From NCBI GenBank assembly GCA_040385825.1, contig JAZKGQ010000009.1, positions 124,001 through 188,000 of the forward strand: a stretch of DNA of 64,000 nt, written 5' to 3'. The stretch's first letter is position 1; each line of letters begins with the position of its first letter. The notes beneath the pieces are model-generated. The model saw only the letters and a list, made by a program, of their open reading frames with translations. It searched no databases and was not told the DNA's origin. The position numbers and the translations under genes were made by a program. Source of the DNA: JANNNF01 sp040385825 (GTDB taxonomy: Bacteria > Pseudomonadota > Alphaproteobacteria > Rhodobacterales > Rhodobacteraceae). This document shows positions 18,931-27,306 of the stretch, piece by piece.

Positions 18931-19710
18931 TCAGATCAGAACCATGCCGCCATCAACCATCACGGTCTGGCCGGTGATGTAGTCGCTGGCCGCAGACGCA
19001 AGAAACCCGGTCACGCCGATGATGTCGCGGGGTGTCGAAGCCCGGCCCAGAAGGATGCCTTCGGCAAAGCCATCCACCGCCTCGTTCGGTTTTGACGTGA
19101 CACCGCGTTCGATGAATTCGCGGTCCAGCTGTTCCCATAATTCCGTCCGCACCACGCCGGGACCAAAGCAGTTCACGGTGATCCTGTGTTCCGCCAAAGC
19201 CCGCGCTGCGGCCTGCGTCAGGGCCGCCACGGCAAACTTGGAGGCGCAGTAATGCGCGAACAGCGGGTAGCCCTGTTTGGCCGCAATCGACGCGGTGTTG
19301 ATGATCTTGCCGCCGGTGCCTTGGGCGATCATCTGGCGCGCGGCTTCCTGCGTGCCGATCAGCACGCCCCGGCCATTCACCGCCATGATGCGGTCGAAGT
19401 CTTCCTCGGTCACATCCATGAACGGGCAGGCCTGACTGATGCCTGCGTTGTTGAACATCACATCCAGCCCGCCGAACCCCGCCACCGTCTGCGCCACCAT
19501 CGCACGGGCGCTGGCACGGTTGGCCACATCGACCTGACACCACAGCGCCGCCGCCCCGATGCTGTCGGCCACACCGCGCGCGGCATCGGCGTTCAGGTCG
19601 GCAATCATCACCCGCGCGCCCTTCTGGGCGGCATCGCGGGCGATCTCTGCGCCAAGGCCACGCCCTGCCCCGGTCACGATGATGCGTTTGCCTTGCAAAA
19701 CGTCAGACAT
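18931..19710 (-). CDS. SDR-family oxidoreductase (polyol dehydrogenase/acetoin-reductase-like)
   Basis: A 259-residue classical SDR with TGAGRGLGAEIARDA (cofactor), NNAGISQ, catalytic Ser in TASIAAKQGYP and the YCASK catalytic motif, then GPGVVRTELWEQLD and DGGMVLI at the end. The WEQLDREF segment is reminiscent of acetoin/sorbitol dehydrogenase-type SDRs. ATG 19710 is the first gene after the two permease genes. Reading continues upstream without a stop, but that part lies inside the permease gene and is not real. Confidence 0.87.
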   Translation of the reverse strand: MSDVLQGKRIIVTGAGRGLGAEIARDAAQKGARVMIADLNADAARGVADSIGAAALWCQVDVANRASARAMVAQTVAGFGGLDVMFNNAGISQACPFMDVTEEDFDRIMAVNGRGVLIGTQEAARQMIAQGTGGKIINTASIAAKQGYPLFAHYCASKFAVAALTQAAARALAEHRITVNCFGPGVVRTELWEQLDREFIERGVTSKPNEAVDGFAEGILLGRASTPRDIIGVTGFLASAASDYITGQTVMVDGGMVLI

Positions 19711-19724
19711 GAAAGGCTCCCTGC

Positions 19725-20690
19725 CTAGTGGATGGTCCGGCGGACATAGAATGCCGCAGCCAGAATGATGACAGTGCCCTTTATGATGATCTGGAACTGG
19801 ATCGGCGCGCCGACCAGCAGCACCAGATTGAACACGGCCACCAGAATGGCCGCCCCGCTGAGCGCGCCTGCGATGGTGCCGCGCCCGCCCGACAGCGCCA
19901 CCCCGCCGATGACGGCGGCGACGATGCTGTCCAGCTCGAACCCGCGGCCCACATTGTTGTCGACCACCCCGGCAAACCCCGCCAGCGTCAGCCCGGCCAA
20001 GGCGGCAAGCCCGCCCGAAATCACATAGGCCCACAGGATGGTGCGGTCTGGGTTGATGCCAACCAGCCGCCCGGCCATCGGGTTGCCCCCCACGATCAGC
20101 AACCGGCGACCGTAGGCCATCTTGTGCAGGATGATGCCGAACACCACCGCCACCACAATCGCGATCACCACCGAAATCGGCACACCTGCCATGCGCCCGG
20201 TGCCGATGGTCTTGAAGAACGGCGGGATATTGCCCGACGGTGCCCCCGAGGTCAGGGCAAAGCGGATGCCCTGCAACATGATCGCCGTCGCCAGCGTGGC
20301 CAGAAACGGTGACACGCTGCGCTTGGTGACCAGCAGCCCGTTGACAAGGCCGACCCCCATCCCGACCAGCAGGGCAAGGGTGATGATCTTGACCACCGCG
20401 CTGTCATCGGCGCTGAACAGGGTGGTGAAGACCGCCGCCGTCGCCATGACCGAGGCCACGCTCAGGTCCAGCCCGCGCGAGAGGATGACGAAGGTCTGCC
20501 CCACAACGACCAGCAACAGCGGGGCCAGTTGCAGCAGCATGTTGTTCAGGTTGCCCGCGCCCAGAAAGCTGGGTTGCAGCAGGCCACCGATCAGCAGCAG
20601 ACCTGCCAGAAACAGCACCACCCCATGTCGGGCCAGCACGGATTTCACCAGATCGGAGCGCATCCGGGGGGGCGTGTCGGCGTCGGTCAT
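19725..20690 (-). CDS. Sugar ABC transporter permease, RbsC family (second permease)
   Basis: A 321-residue membrane protein with 8-10 hydrophobic helices. Characteristic segments of ribose/xylose-type permeases are LSRGLDLSVASVMATAAVF near residue 70 and ELDSIVAAVIGGVALSGGRGTIAGALSGAAIL near 245. It overlaps the preceding permease gene by 4 bases (ATGA) and is followed by the catabolic SDR genes. With the first permease it would form a heterodimeric pore. Confidence 0.92.
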   Translation of the reverse strand: MTDADTPPRMRSDLVKSVLARHGVVLFLAGLLLIGGLLQPSFLGAGNLNNMLLQLAPLLLVVVGQTFVILSRGLDLSVASVMATAAVFTTLFSADDSAVVKIITLALLVGMGVGLVNGLLVTKRSVSPFLATLATAIMLQGIRFALTSGAPSGNIPPFFKTIGTGRMAGVPISVVIAIVVAVVFGIILHKMAYGRRLLIVGGNPMAGRLVGINPDRTILWAYVISGGLAALAGLTLAGFAGVVDNNVGRGFELDSIVAAVIGGVALSGGRGTIAGALSGAAILVAVFNLVLLVGAPIQFQIIIKGTVIILAAAFYVRRTIH

Positions 20691-21688
20691 GTCCGGCTCC
20701 TGCGGGTGTCGACATAGATGGACACGGCGGCAATGATGATCGCGCCCTGTGCCACCAGCTGGAAATGGGTCGAGACTTGCAGAAAGTTCAGCAGGTTGTT
20801 CAGAACCCCCACCAGAAACACCCCCAGCAAGGTGCCCAGAACCCCGCCGCGCCCGCCGCTGAGCATGGTGCCGCCCACCACGACCGGGGTGATCGAGGAC
20901 AGGGTATAGTTCACCCCCAGATAGGGCTGGCCGACGCCGAACCGGATCGCGAGATAAACCCCCGCGATCCCCGCCATCAGCCCGCTGAACCCGTAAACGG
21001 TCAGCAGCACCCGTGCGCGGTTGATGCCCACCAGCCGGGCCGCCTCGGCATCGTCGCCGAAGGCATAGATGTCGCGCCCGGCGCGGGTATGGCCCAGAAA
21101 CACCGCCGCCGCCAGAAACAGCAGCATCATGATGGCCGCCCCGATGGGCACGCCCAGCACTGTTTCATAGGCCACGAACTCCAGCGCCCTTGGCATGCCG
21201 CCCACGGGCGACAGCGCATACAGCAGCGTCAGCCCCTGCAGAACCGTGCCGGTGCCAAGCGTCACGATCAGCGGGTGGATGCCAAGCTGATGGATCAGCA
21301 ACCCGTTGGTCGCCCCGATCAGCGCACACAGCAGCAGAACCATGGGGATGACCCAGGCCGCCTGCGCCACATCCTTGTCGATCAGCCCCGAAGCCAGGGT
21401 GGAGGCCAGGCTCATCACCGATCCGACCGACAGGTCGATCCCGGCGGTCAGCACGGCAAAGGTCTGCCCAAGGCTGACCAGCCCCAGCCCGGTCGATTGT
21501 TCGACGATGTTGGTAAAGTTGCGCAGGGTCAGGAAACGGTCGGTCATCAGCGCGCCGGCAATCACCATCGCGATGATCAGCACGATCACCACCAGCAGCG
21601 GGGCATTGCGCCCGAAGGCCTGTTTCAGGCGGGTGTTCTGGCGGGGCGTCTGAGGCGGTGTCTGATGCGGGGGGTCAAGGCTGGTCAC
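20687..21688 (-). CDS. Sugar ABC transporter permease, RbsC family (first permease)
   Basis: A 333-residue paralogue of the next gene. The key blocks are LGQTFAVLTAGIDLSVGSVMSLASTLA, IGATNGLLIHQLGIHPLIVTLGTGTVLQG, and SITPVVVGGTMLSGGRGGVLGTLLGVFL. The N-terminal 30 residues are proline- and glutamine-rich and cytoplasmic. It overlaps both neighbours by 4 bases, so ATPase and both permeases are translationally coupled. Confidence 0.92.
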   Translation of the reverse strand: MTSLDPPHQTPPQTPRQNTRLKQAFGRNAPLLVVIVLIIAMVIAGALMTDRFLTLRNFTNIVEQSTGLGLVSLGQTFAVLTAGIDLSVGSVMSLASTLASGLIDKDVAQAAWVIPMVLLLCALIGATNGLLIHQLGIHPLIVTLGTGTVLQGLTLLYALSPVGGMPRALEFVAYETVLGVPIGAAIMMLLFLAAAVFLGHTRAGRDIYAFGDDAEAARLVGINRARVLLTVYGFSGLMAGIAGVYLAIRFGVGQPYLGVNYTLSSITPVVVGGTMLSGGRGGVLGTLLGVFLVGVLNNLLNFLQVSTHFQLVAQGAIIIAAVSIYVDTRRSRT

Positions 21689-23181
21689 GCGGCTTTCCTC
21701 CCGGATTGCGCGGCAAGTTTCATGATGTCTTCCTCGGTGATCCGCTCGCCCGTCAGCTCGCCGCTGATCGCGCCTTCGCGCATCACCACCACGCGGTCGG
21801 ACATGCCGACCACCTCTTGCAGTTCCGACGAGATCATCAGAATGCCGACGCCGCTGTCGGCCAAGGTCCGCATGATGCGGTAGATTTCCGATTTGGCCCC
21901 CACGTCCACCCCGCGGGTCGGCTCGTCTAGGATCAGCGCGGTGCGGCAGGCGCGGGTCCAGCGACCGAACAGGATCTTCTGCTGGTTGCCGCCCGACAGA
22001 CTGTCGACCGCGCCCGCAGGCCCCCGGCAGGCAACGGCAAAATGGGCGATTTCTTCCCTGGCCGCGATCTGCTCGGCCTTGTCGCTGACAAAGCCGCCTC
22101 GCAGATAGCTGGACAGCGAGGCCCCGGTGACATTGCGCGCCACATCCAGGTTCATGAACAGCCCCTGGCCCTTGCGGTCTTCGGTGACGAACCCGACGCC
22201 GGCCCGGATAAGGTGCTGCGCATCGGCGCGTCGCAGCGCCTGACCCTTGACCTCGATGGTGCCGGTCATCGGCAAGATCCCGAAGGCGGCCAAGGCAAGT
22301 TCGGTGCGCCCCGCACCGATCAGGCCCGCCAGACCGACGATCTCGCCGGGGCGCACCGCAAGGGTGGCATCCCTGACCCGCCCCGGCACCGACACCCCGC
22401 GAAACGCCAGCGCGGCTGGCCCGTCAGCCGGGGGATTGGCGGCCTTGGGCGGAAAATACTGCGCCAGATCGCGCCCGACCATCAGCCGCACCAGACCATC
22501 GTGATCGGTGTCGGCAATCGCGCGGGTTGCGACCTTCAGCCCGTCTTTCAGGATTGTGACCCGGTCGCAAAGAGCAAAGATCTCGTCCAGACGGTGCGAG
22601 ACATAGATCACCGCCACGCCCTGCGCGCGCAACTGGCGCACGACGCCGAACAGAAGGTCAACCTCCTTGGTCGACAGCACGGCGGAGGGTTCGTCCAGAA
22701 TCAGAACCCGCACCTCATGCACAAGGGCCTTGGCGATCTCGACCATCTGCTGATCGGCAATCGACAGGCTGCCTGCGGGCGCTGCCACGTCCAGCCGTAC
22801 GCCAAGCCGGTCGAGTATCCTTGCGGCGGCGGCAGCGGTGGCCTTGTGGTCGATCAGGCCGAACCGGCCCCGGATTTCATTGCCCACCATGATGTTTTCG
22901 GCAACGCTCAGGTTGGGAAACAGCACGAATTCCTGATAGATCACATGGATGCCCGCGCGTTTGGCGGCCTCTGGCCCCGACCAGCGCACCACCTCGCCCG
23001 CCAGGCGGATGGTGCCGGCATTGGGCTGATAGGCCCCGGCGATAATCTTGATCATCGTCGACTTGCCGGCCCCGTTTTCGCCCACCAGCGCGTGAACCTC
23101 GCCGCCCCGCACGTCCAGATCGACGCCGCCCAAGGCGCGCACGCCCGGAAAGGATTTCTGGATCGCCGACAGGGACAGCAT
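21685..23181 (-). CDS. Sugar ABC transporter ATPase, RbsA/MglA type
   Basis: A 498-residue duplicated ATPase. Domain 1 has Walker A GENGAGKST (about residue 35), a Q-loop in IYQEFVLFPNLSVAENI, an atypical signature SLSIADQQMVEIAKAL (LSIAD instead of LSGGQ, common in this family) and LILDEPSA. Domain 2 has the shortened P-loop region GLIGAGRTE, signature LSGGNQQK and LILDEPTRGVDVGAKSEIY. This pattern is normal for RbsA-like proteins. ATG 23181 has AAGGAG upstream; a hairpin separates it from the binding-protein gene. Confidence 0.93.
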   Translation of the reverse strand: MLSLSAIQKSFPGVRALGGVDLDVRGGEVHALVGENGAGKSTMIKIIAGAYQPNAGTIRLAGEVVRWSGPEAAKRAGIHVIYQEFVLFPNLSVAENIMVGNEIRGRFGLIDHKATAAAAARILDRLGVRLDVAAPAGSLSIADQQMVEIAKALVHEVRVLILDEPSAVLSTKEVDLLFGVVRQLRAQGVAVIYVSHRLDEIFALCDRVTILKDGLKVATRAIADTDHDGLVRLMVGRDLAQYFPPKAANPPADGPAALAFRGVSVPGRVRDATLAVRPGEIVGLAGLIGAGRTELALAAFGILPMTGTIEVKGQALRRADAQHLIRAGVGFVTEDRKGQGLFMNLDVARNVTGASLSSYLRGGFVSDKAEQIAAREEIAHFAVACRGPAGAVDSLSGGNQQKILFGRWTRACRTALILDEPTRGVDVGAKSEIYRIMRTLADSGVGILMISSELQEVVGMSDRVVVMREGAISGELTGERITEEDIMKLAAQSGRKAA

Positions 23182-23204
23182 GATCTTCTCCTTTGATTGC
23201 GGAA

Positions 23205-23228
23205 CCGGGGGGCGGCAAAGCCCCCCGG
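23205..23228 (-). other. Intercistronic hairpin between binding-protein and ATPase genes
   Basis: CCGGGGGG (23205-23212) and CCCCCCGG (23221-23228) pair perfectly around an 8-base loop, in the 67-base gap downstream of the binding-protein gene. There is no T-run after it on the minus strand, so partial attenuation or mRNA protection is more likely than full termination. Confidence 0.6.
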
Positions 23229-23248
23229 CACTGGCTGCAAACCCGGCC

Positions 23249-24382
23249 TTACTGCGGATAATCGACAGTGTAGGTCGCCGGGTCATAGTCCGGGCCAAGG
23301 CCCGAGGTGATCAGCATGTCGGGCGGACCATCGGCCACGACCATGTTTTCGATGGCAATGTCTGCCTTGACGGATGCGGTCTCATCGCCTTCGGTCACGC
23401 CGATCTGCGCGTTGATCGTGTAGGTGCAGGGCACCGGCGCACCGGCCAGAACCTGCAAGGCCACATCAACCGCGGTGCCGCCCATCGACGGCGGATAGCC
23501 CACTTCGACCAACGGAATGTCATACTTGATCGCCAGTTGCAGGCCGCCGTTCACATCGGCATTGGTGTGGATCGGGATTTCGCCGTTGGCATAGCCCGCC
23601 TCGACAAAGGCCTCGATGGAACCGGGGGTCTGCAAGCCATGCGCCGACCAGACGGCGTTGATGTCCTTGCCATATTTCTGGATCATCGCCTGCATGACCT
23701 GCTTGCCCTTCACCGGCGACCAGTCCGAATACACGGTTTCCAGCACGGTGATGCCGGGGTACTGGGCAAACACCTCGCGCGCGGCCTTTTCGCGCAGTTC
23801 CGACGGGCTGGACCCGGCTTGCCCCGCAAGGACAACGACATTGCCCTTGCCGCCCAGCTTTTCCACGATCCACTGGGCAAAGACCCGGCCGATCACGGCA
23901 TCCGATGCCGTCACGAAGGTCACGAAGTTGTCGCTCTCGATCCGGCGGTCGACCATGACGACCGGAATGCCGCTTTCCATCGCACGGGTGACGGCGGGGT
24001 CAAGCGCCTGCTGGGTGTTGGCCGACACGATCAGCAGATCGACGCCCTGGGCCTCCAGATCCTGAATGTCGGCGACCTGCTTGGCATCGTCATGGCCTGC
24101 ATCGGTGATGATCAGCTTGCTGATCTTGTCCTTGTTCCTGGCGGCCGCGGCCTGCAGGCTGTGCAGCATCACCACGCGCCAGCTGTCGCCCAGACCCGCG
24201 TTCGAGAAGCCGATCACATAGGGACCGTCCTTCTTGTACTGCGACGTGTCCTTGAAACAGGTTTCCGACGCCGGGTTGAACAGGTAGGTGCGCGGGATGC
24301 CTTCATATCCCTGGGCGAAGGCCATCGAGCCTGCAAGCGCAGTATAGCCGACCAATGCCGCCAAAGCGGTTCTGAATTTCAT
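23249..24382 (-). CDS. Sugar ABC transporter periplasmic binding protein (type I, ribose-binding family)
   Basis: A 377-residue exported protein: signal peptide MKFRTALAALVGYTALAGSMAFAQ, then the Peripla_BP_4 pattern VIGFSNAGLGDSWRVVMLHSLQAAAA, DIQDLEAQGVDLLIVSANTQQALDPAV, VVMVDRRIESDNFVTFVTASD and LAGQAGSSPSELREKAAREVF. It is the first gene of the importer-catabolic operon. ATG 24382 has GGAGGTTGCA directly upstream, a good ribosome-binding site. The ligand is not evident; the oxidoreductase-rich operon suggests a sugar, polyol or related alcohol. Confidence 0.92.
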   Translation of the reverse strand: MKFRTALAALVGYTALAGSMAFAQGYEGIPRTYLFNPASETCFKDTSQYKKDGPYVIGFSNAGLGDSWRVVMLHSLQAAAARNKDKISKLIITDAGHDDAKQVADIQDLEAQGVDLLIVSANTQQALDPAVTRAMESGIPVVMVDRRIESDNFVTFVTASDAVIGRVFAQWIVEKLGGKGNVVVLAGQAGSSPSELREKAAREVFAQYPGITVLETVYSDWSPVKGKQVMQAMIQKYGKDINAVWSAHGLQTPGSIEAFVEAGYANGEIPIHTNADVNGGLQLAIKYDIPLVEVGYPPSMGGTAVDVALQVLAGAPVPCTYTINAQIGVTEGDETASVKADIAIENMVVADGPPDMLITSGLGPDYDPATYTVDYPQ

Positions 24383-24599
24383 TGCAACCTCCTCCAATGT
24401 TGACAGGGCCGCGCCGGCTCCTCCCGGCGAACCTCTCAGTGCTCTGGTGCTGGTTCAGCGACCATCGGCTGCAAGACAGGTAGCAAAGTTTTCAGGCCAT
24501 CCCTGCCTTTTCTTGTCCAGTTTGGATTAATGGCGCCGCCGCCCCGTGCCAAGCTTGCCTATCGTGCAGGCAGAGAAGTGTGGAAGCGGAGTTTGTGCC

Positions 24600-25550
24600 A
24601 TGTCACCCCTGCAAATTGAACCAAACAGGATCGGTTGGATCGGTGTCGGCAAAATGGGCAACCCGATGGCCACCCGGCTGATCGAGGCCGGCCACAAGAT
24701 TTCCGTCTGCGATCCGACGGTCGAAAACCGTGCCAGCCTTGTGGCGCGGGGGGCCGCGATTGCGCAGTCTGTCGATGAAATCGCGGCGACCTGTCGGGTC
24801 ATCTTTTCGACGATTCCCAATGATGCCGTCCTGTTGCAGATGATCTACAGGGATCACGGCGGCGGCGGGCTGCTGGAATGCGTGGCGGCCGGCACCGTGC
24901 TGGTCGAGATGAGCACGGTATCGCCCGACGTGTCTGCCCGCATCGCGGGCGATCTGCAACGGCGCGGCGTGCGCTATCTGCGCTGCCCGGTTTCCGGCAG
25001 CACGGCCCTTGCGCGCAATGGCGGGTTGACGGCGCTGGCCTCGGGTGATCCGCAGGCCTGGGAGGAGGTGTCGCCGCTGATCGACATTCTGGCCATGCGC
25101 AAGTTCTATCTGGGGGCGGGCGAGGAAGCCCGCTATATGAAGCTGGTGCTGAACACCCTTGTCGGGGCCACCTCCTCCATTCTGGGCGAGGCGCTGGTGC
25201 TGGGGGAAAAGGGCGGGCTGACGGCCACGCAGATGATGGATGTCATCGCCGAAAGCGCGGTTGCCTCGCCGCTGATCAAGTACAAGCGCGACATGATTGC
25301 GCAGATGGATTTCAGCCCCGCCTTTTCGGTCGCGCAGATGATCAAGGATTTCGACCTGATCTCGGATGCCGCGCGCGACAAGAAGGTGCCGTTGTTCCTT
25401 GCGAACCTGATCTTGCAGCAATACACTTCAGCAGCCAACGCGGGCTATTCCCAGCAGGATTTCTTTGCCCTGTTCGCGTGGATGCGCAATGCGGCCAACC
25501 CTGCTGCGGATCTTGCCGCAGATGCTGGCGATCTTGGCGACCGCGACTGA
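24600..25550 (+). CDS. NAD(P)-dependent oxidoreductase, 3-hydroxyisobutyrate dehydrogenase family
   Basis: A 316-residue beta-hydroxyacid dehydrogenase. Motifs in order: Rossmann GWIGVGKMGNPMATRLIEAGH (about residues 11-31), the substrate-binding block CPVSGSTALARNGGLTALASG, the catalytic lysine in EARYMKLVLNTLVG, and SPAFSVAQMIKDFDL near the C-terminus. ATG 24600 is chosen because the alignment to the family begins shortly after it; an in-frame start at 24546 would add 18 residues. It is divergent from the sugar-importer operon and co-directional with the sensor-like gene downstream. Substrate unknown. Confidence 0.85.
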   Translation: MSPLQIEPNRIGWIGVGKMGNPMATRLIEAGHKISVCDPTVENRASLVARGAAIAQSVDEIAATCRVIFSTIPNDAVLLQMIYRDHGGGGLLECVAAGTVLVEMSTVSPDVSARIAGDLQRRGVRYLRCPVSGSTALARNGGLTALASGDPQAWEEVSPLIDILAMRKFYLGAGEEARYMKLVLNTLVGATSSILGEALVLGEKGGLTATQMMDVIAESAVASPLIKYKRDMIAQMDFSPAFSVAQMIKDFDLISDAARDKKVPLFLANLILQQYTSAANAGYSQQDFFALFAWMRNAANPAADLAADAGDLGDRD

Positions 25551-25581
25551 CGGGCGGACGGCAGGCGCCGCGGGACATATC

Positions 25582-27306
25582 ATGGAACCGGGCATGACCA
25601 AGGCGCAGACGAAACTGTCGGATCACGAACTGTCGCGGGTGGTCGATTTCCTGCGCAAGATCCGGCAGCCTTTCGATGACCGGGTGCCGGGGGCGGAACC
25701 CGACCCCTACTGGAATGTCGTGCTGGAACTGGTGGATGGCCATTTGCAGCAGCGCCCCCTGGACATGACCAGCCTGACCCAGTTGTCGGGCACCAGCTAT
25801 GGCAGCGGCAACCGGCTGATCAACCGGATGATCGACGACGGGCTGATCACCAAGGTTCCGCGCGGGCCGAGACACAAGACCGCCTTCCTGGCCCCCAGTG
25901 ACCGCCTGCTGGACGCCTTCGTGGGCTATGCGCGTGAGGTGAAGGCCCATCTTGCCAAGACCTTCGGCCTGCGGTCGGGGGCGGAAACCGATGAATACTA
26001 TTTCGGCGGGTCGTATTTTGCCGCCCATATCATCGCCCCGGTGCAGGGCAGCGACATCAGCTCCAGCGCGCTGCGCAACATCCGGTTCCTGCTGCACGAC
26101 GACAACTATTTCGCCAGCATGCGCAACATGTGGTCCGATTTCCGCAACGACATCGGCCGCAAAAGCAGCTTTGATCTGCGGTCGCTGCCCGATCTTTACA
26201 GGCAATGCGAAACCGTGCTGAACGACAAGGCCACCGCCTATGACGTGGTGTCGCTGAACATGCCCTGGCTGGGCCGCTTTGCCGAAGCCGGGCTGATCGC
26301 CGATCTGGACGATGTGTTGCCGCAGGCCGCGATCAACCCGCTGGATTTTCACCCCTCGGTCTGGGGCACCGGGCGCTGGAACGGCAGGCAATACGGCATT
26401 CCCATCTATTGCACGGTCGAGATCCTGACCGCCCGCAAGGATCTGTTCGAGGGGGCGGGCCTTGCCTATCCGCGCACCTTTGACGAAACCATCGCCGCCG
26501 CCCGTGCCCTGCACCGCCCCGACCGCGAGATTTACGGCATGTCGTGGAACGGCGCGCGGGGCATGACCATTGCACATGCGTTCATGTTCTTCATGGCCTC
26601 GTCGCAGGGGTCGGTGATCGACATTCCGCGCAAGGGCGAAAACTGGTCCGACGGGTTTGACGCCCGCAACATCCGCCTGCGCATCAACAGCGACGAGGGC
26701 CTGGAGGCCATCGCATACATGAAACAACTGCGCGAAGTGTCACCGCCCGGCATCGAGAATTTCGATTCAGAACGCAATCTGGACTGTTTCATGTCGGGCC
26801 ATGCCGCCATGAGCTATGCCTGGACCATGCGCGCCGCCCGGTTTGAACATGAGCTCAGCTCTCGCGTCAAACGCCGTGTCACCTATCTGACGCCCCCCGT
26901 GCTGCGCGGGCGGCAGGTGACGGCCCCGGTGGGGGGGTTTCTGCTGACGGTGCCCGCCTATGTGTCGGCCGACCGCAAGCGCGAGATCATCAACGCCATC
27001 GCCTGGATGGCCTCGCCCGAGGCGATGAAGGCGCATGTCCGCAACGGCTTTCCGGTGGCCCCGCGGTTTTCGGTCTGCGCCGACCCCGAGGCGCTGGCCT
27101 CCTCGCCCATCGTCAGCTTCATCGACCGCATGGCGCGGCGCAACGAGCTGAACACATGGTCGCGCCCTGCCGTGCCGGAATATGTGGAAATCGAGCGCAT
27201 CCTTGGCAATGAAATCTATGCCGCCGTGTTCGAGGACAAACCCGCCCGCAAGGCCCTGTCCGATGCCGAAGCCGCCGCCTATCGCCACATCCGTCAGGCC
27301 GGCTGA
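25582..27306 (+). CDS. Winged-helix DNA-binding domain fused to an ABC-type extracellular-solute-binding domain (putative cytosolic sensor-regulator)
   Basis: A 574-residue protein without signal peptide or membrane segment. Residues about 10-120 look like a MarR/winged-helix domain: SDHELSRVVDFLRKIRQPF, then YWNVVLELVDGHLQQRPLDMTSL and SGNRLINRMIDDGLITKVPRG (recognition helix and wing). Residues about 135-570 look like a family 1 solute-binding protein: AYDVVSLNMPWLGRFAEAGLIADLDDV, YGIPIYCTVEILTARKDLFEGAGLAYPRTFDE, FMSGHAAMSYAWTMRAA, and INAIAWMASPEAMKAHVRNGFPVAPR. I infer a one-component transcription factor that senses a solute inside the cell, probably controlling the divergent sugar operon. 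ATG 25594 is an alternative start. Confidence 0.72.
   Translation: MEPGMTKAQTKLSDHELSRVVDFLRKIRQPFDDRVPGAEPDPYWNVVLELVDGHLQQRPLDMTSLTQLSGTSYGSGNRLINRMIDDGLITKVPRGPRHKTAFLAPSDRLLDAFVGYAREVKAHLAKTFGLRSGAETDEYYFGGSYFAAHIIAPVQGSDISSSALRNIRFLLHDDNYFASMRNMWSDFRNDIGRKSSFDLRSLPDLYRQCETVLNDKATAYDVVSLNMPWLGRFAEAGLIADLDDVLPQAAINPLDFHPSVWGTGRWNGRQYGIPIYCTVEILTARKDLFEGAGLAYPRTFDETIAAARALHRPDREIYGMSWNGARGMTIAHAFMFFMASSQGSVIDIPRKGENWSDGFDARNIRLRINSDEGLEAIAYMKQLREVSPPGIENFDSERNLDCFMSGHAAMSYAWTMRAARFEHELSSRVKRRVTYLTPPVLRGRQVTAPVGGFLLTVPAYVSADRKREIINAIAWMASPEAMKAHVRNGFPVAPRFSVCADPEALASSPIVSFIDRMARRNELNTWSRPAVPEYVEIERILGNEIYAAVFEDKPARKALSDAEAAAYRHIRQAG

Noticed and set aside
22741..22800. LSIAD-type signature in domain 1 of the ribose-type ATPase as a second case of a defective ABC motif
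   Set aside because: Non-canonical signature and shortened P-loop in one half are normal for RbsA/MglA-type duplicated ATPases, so this is not unusual.
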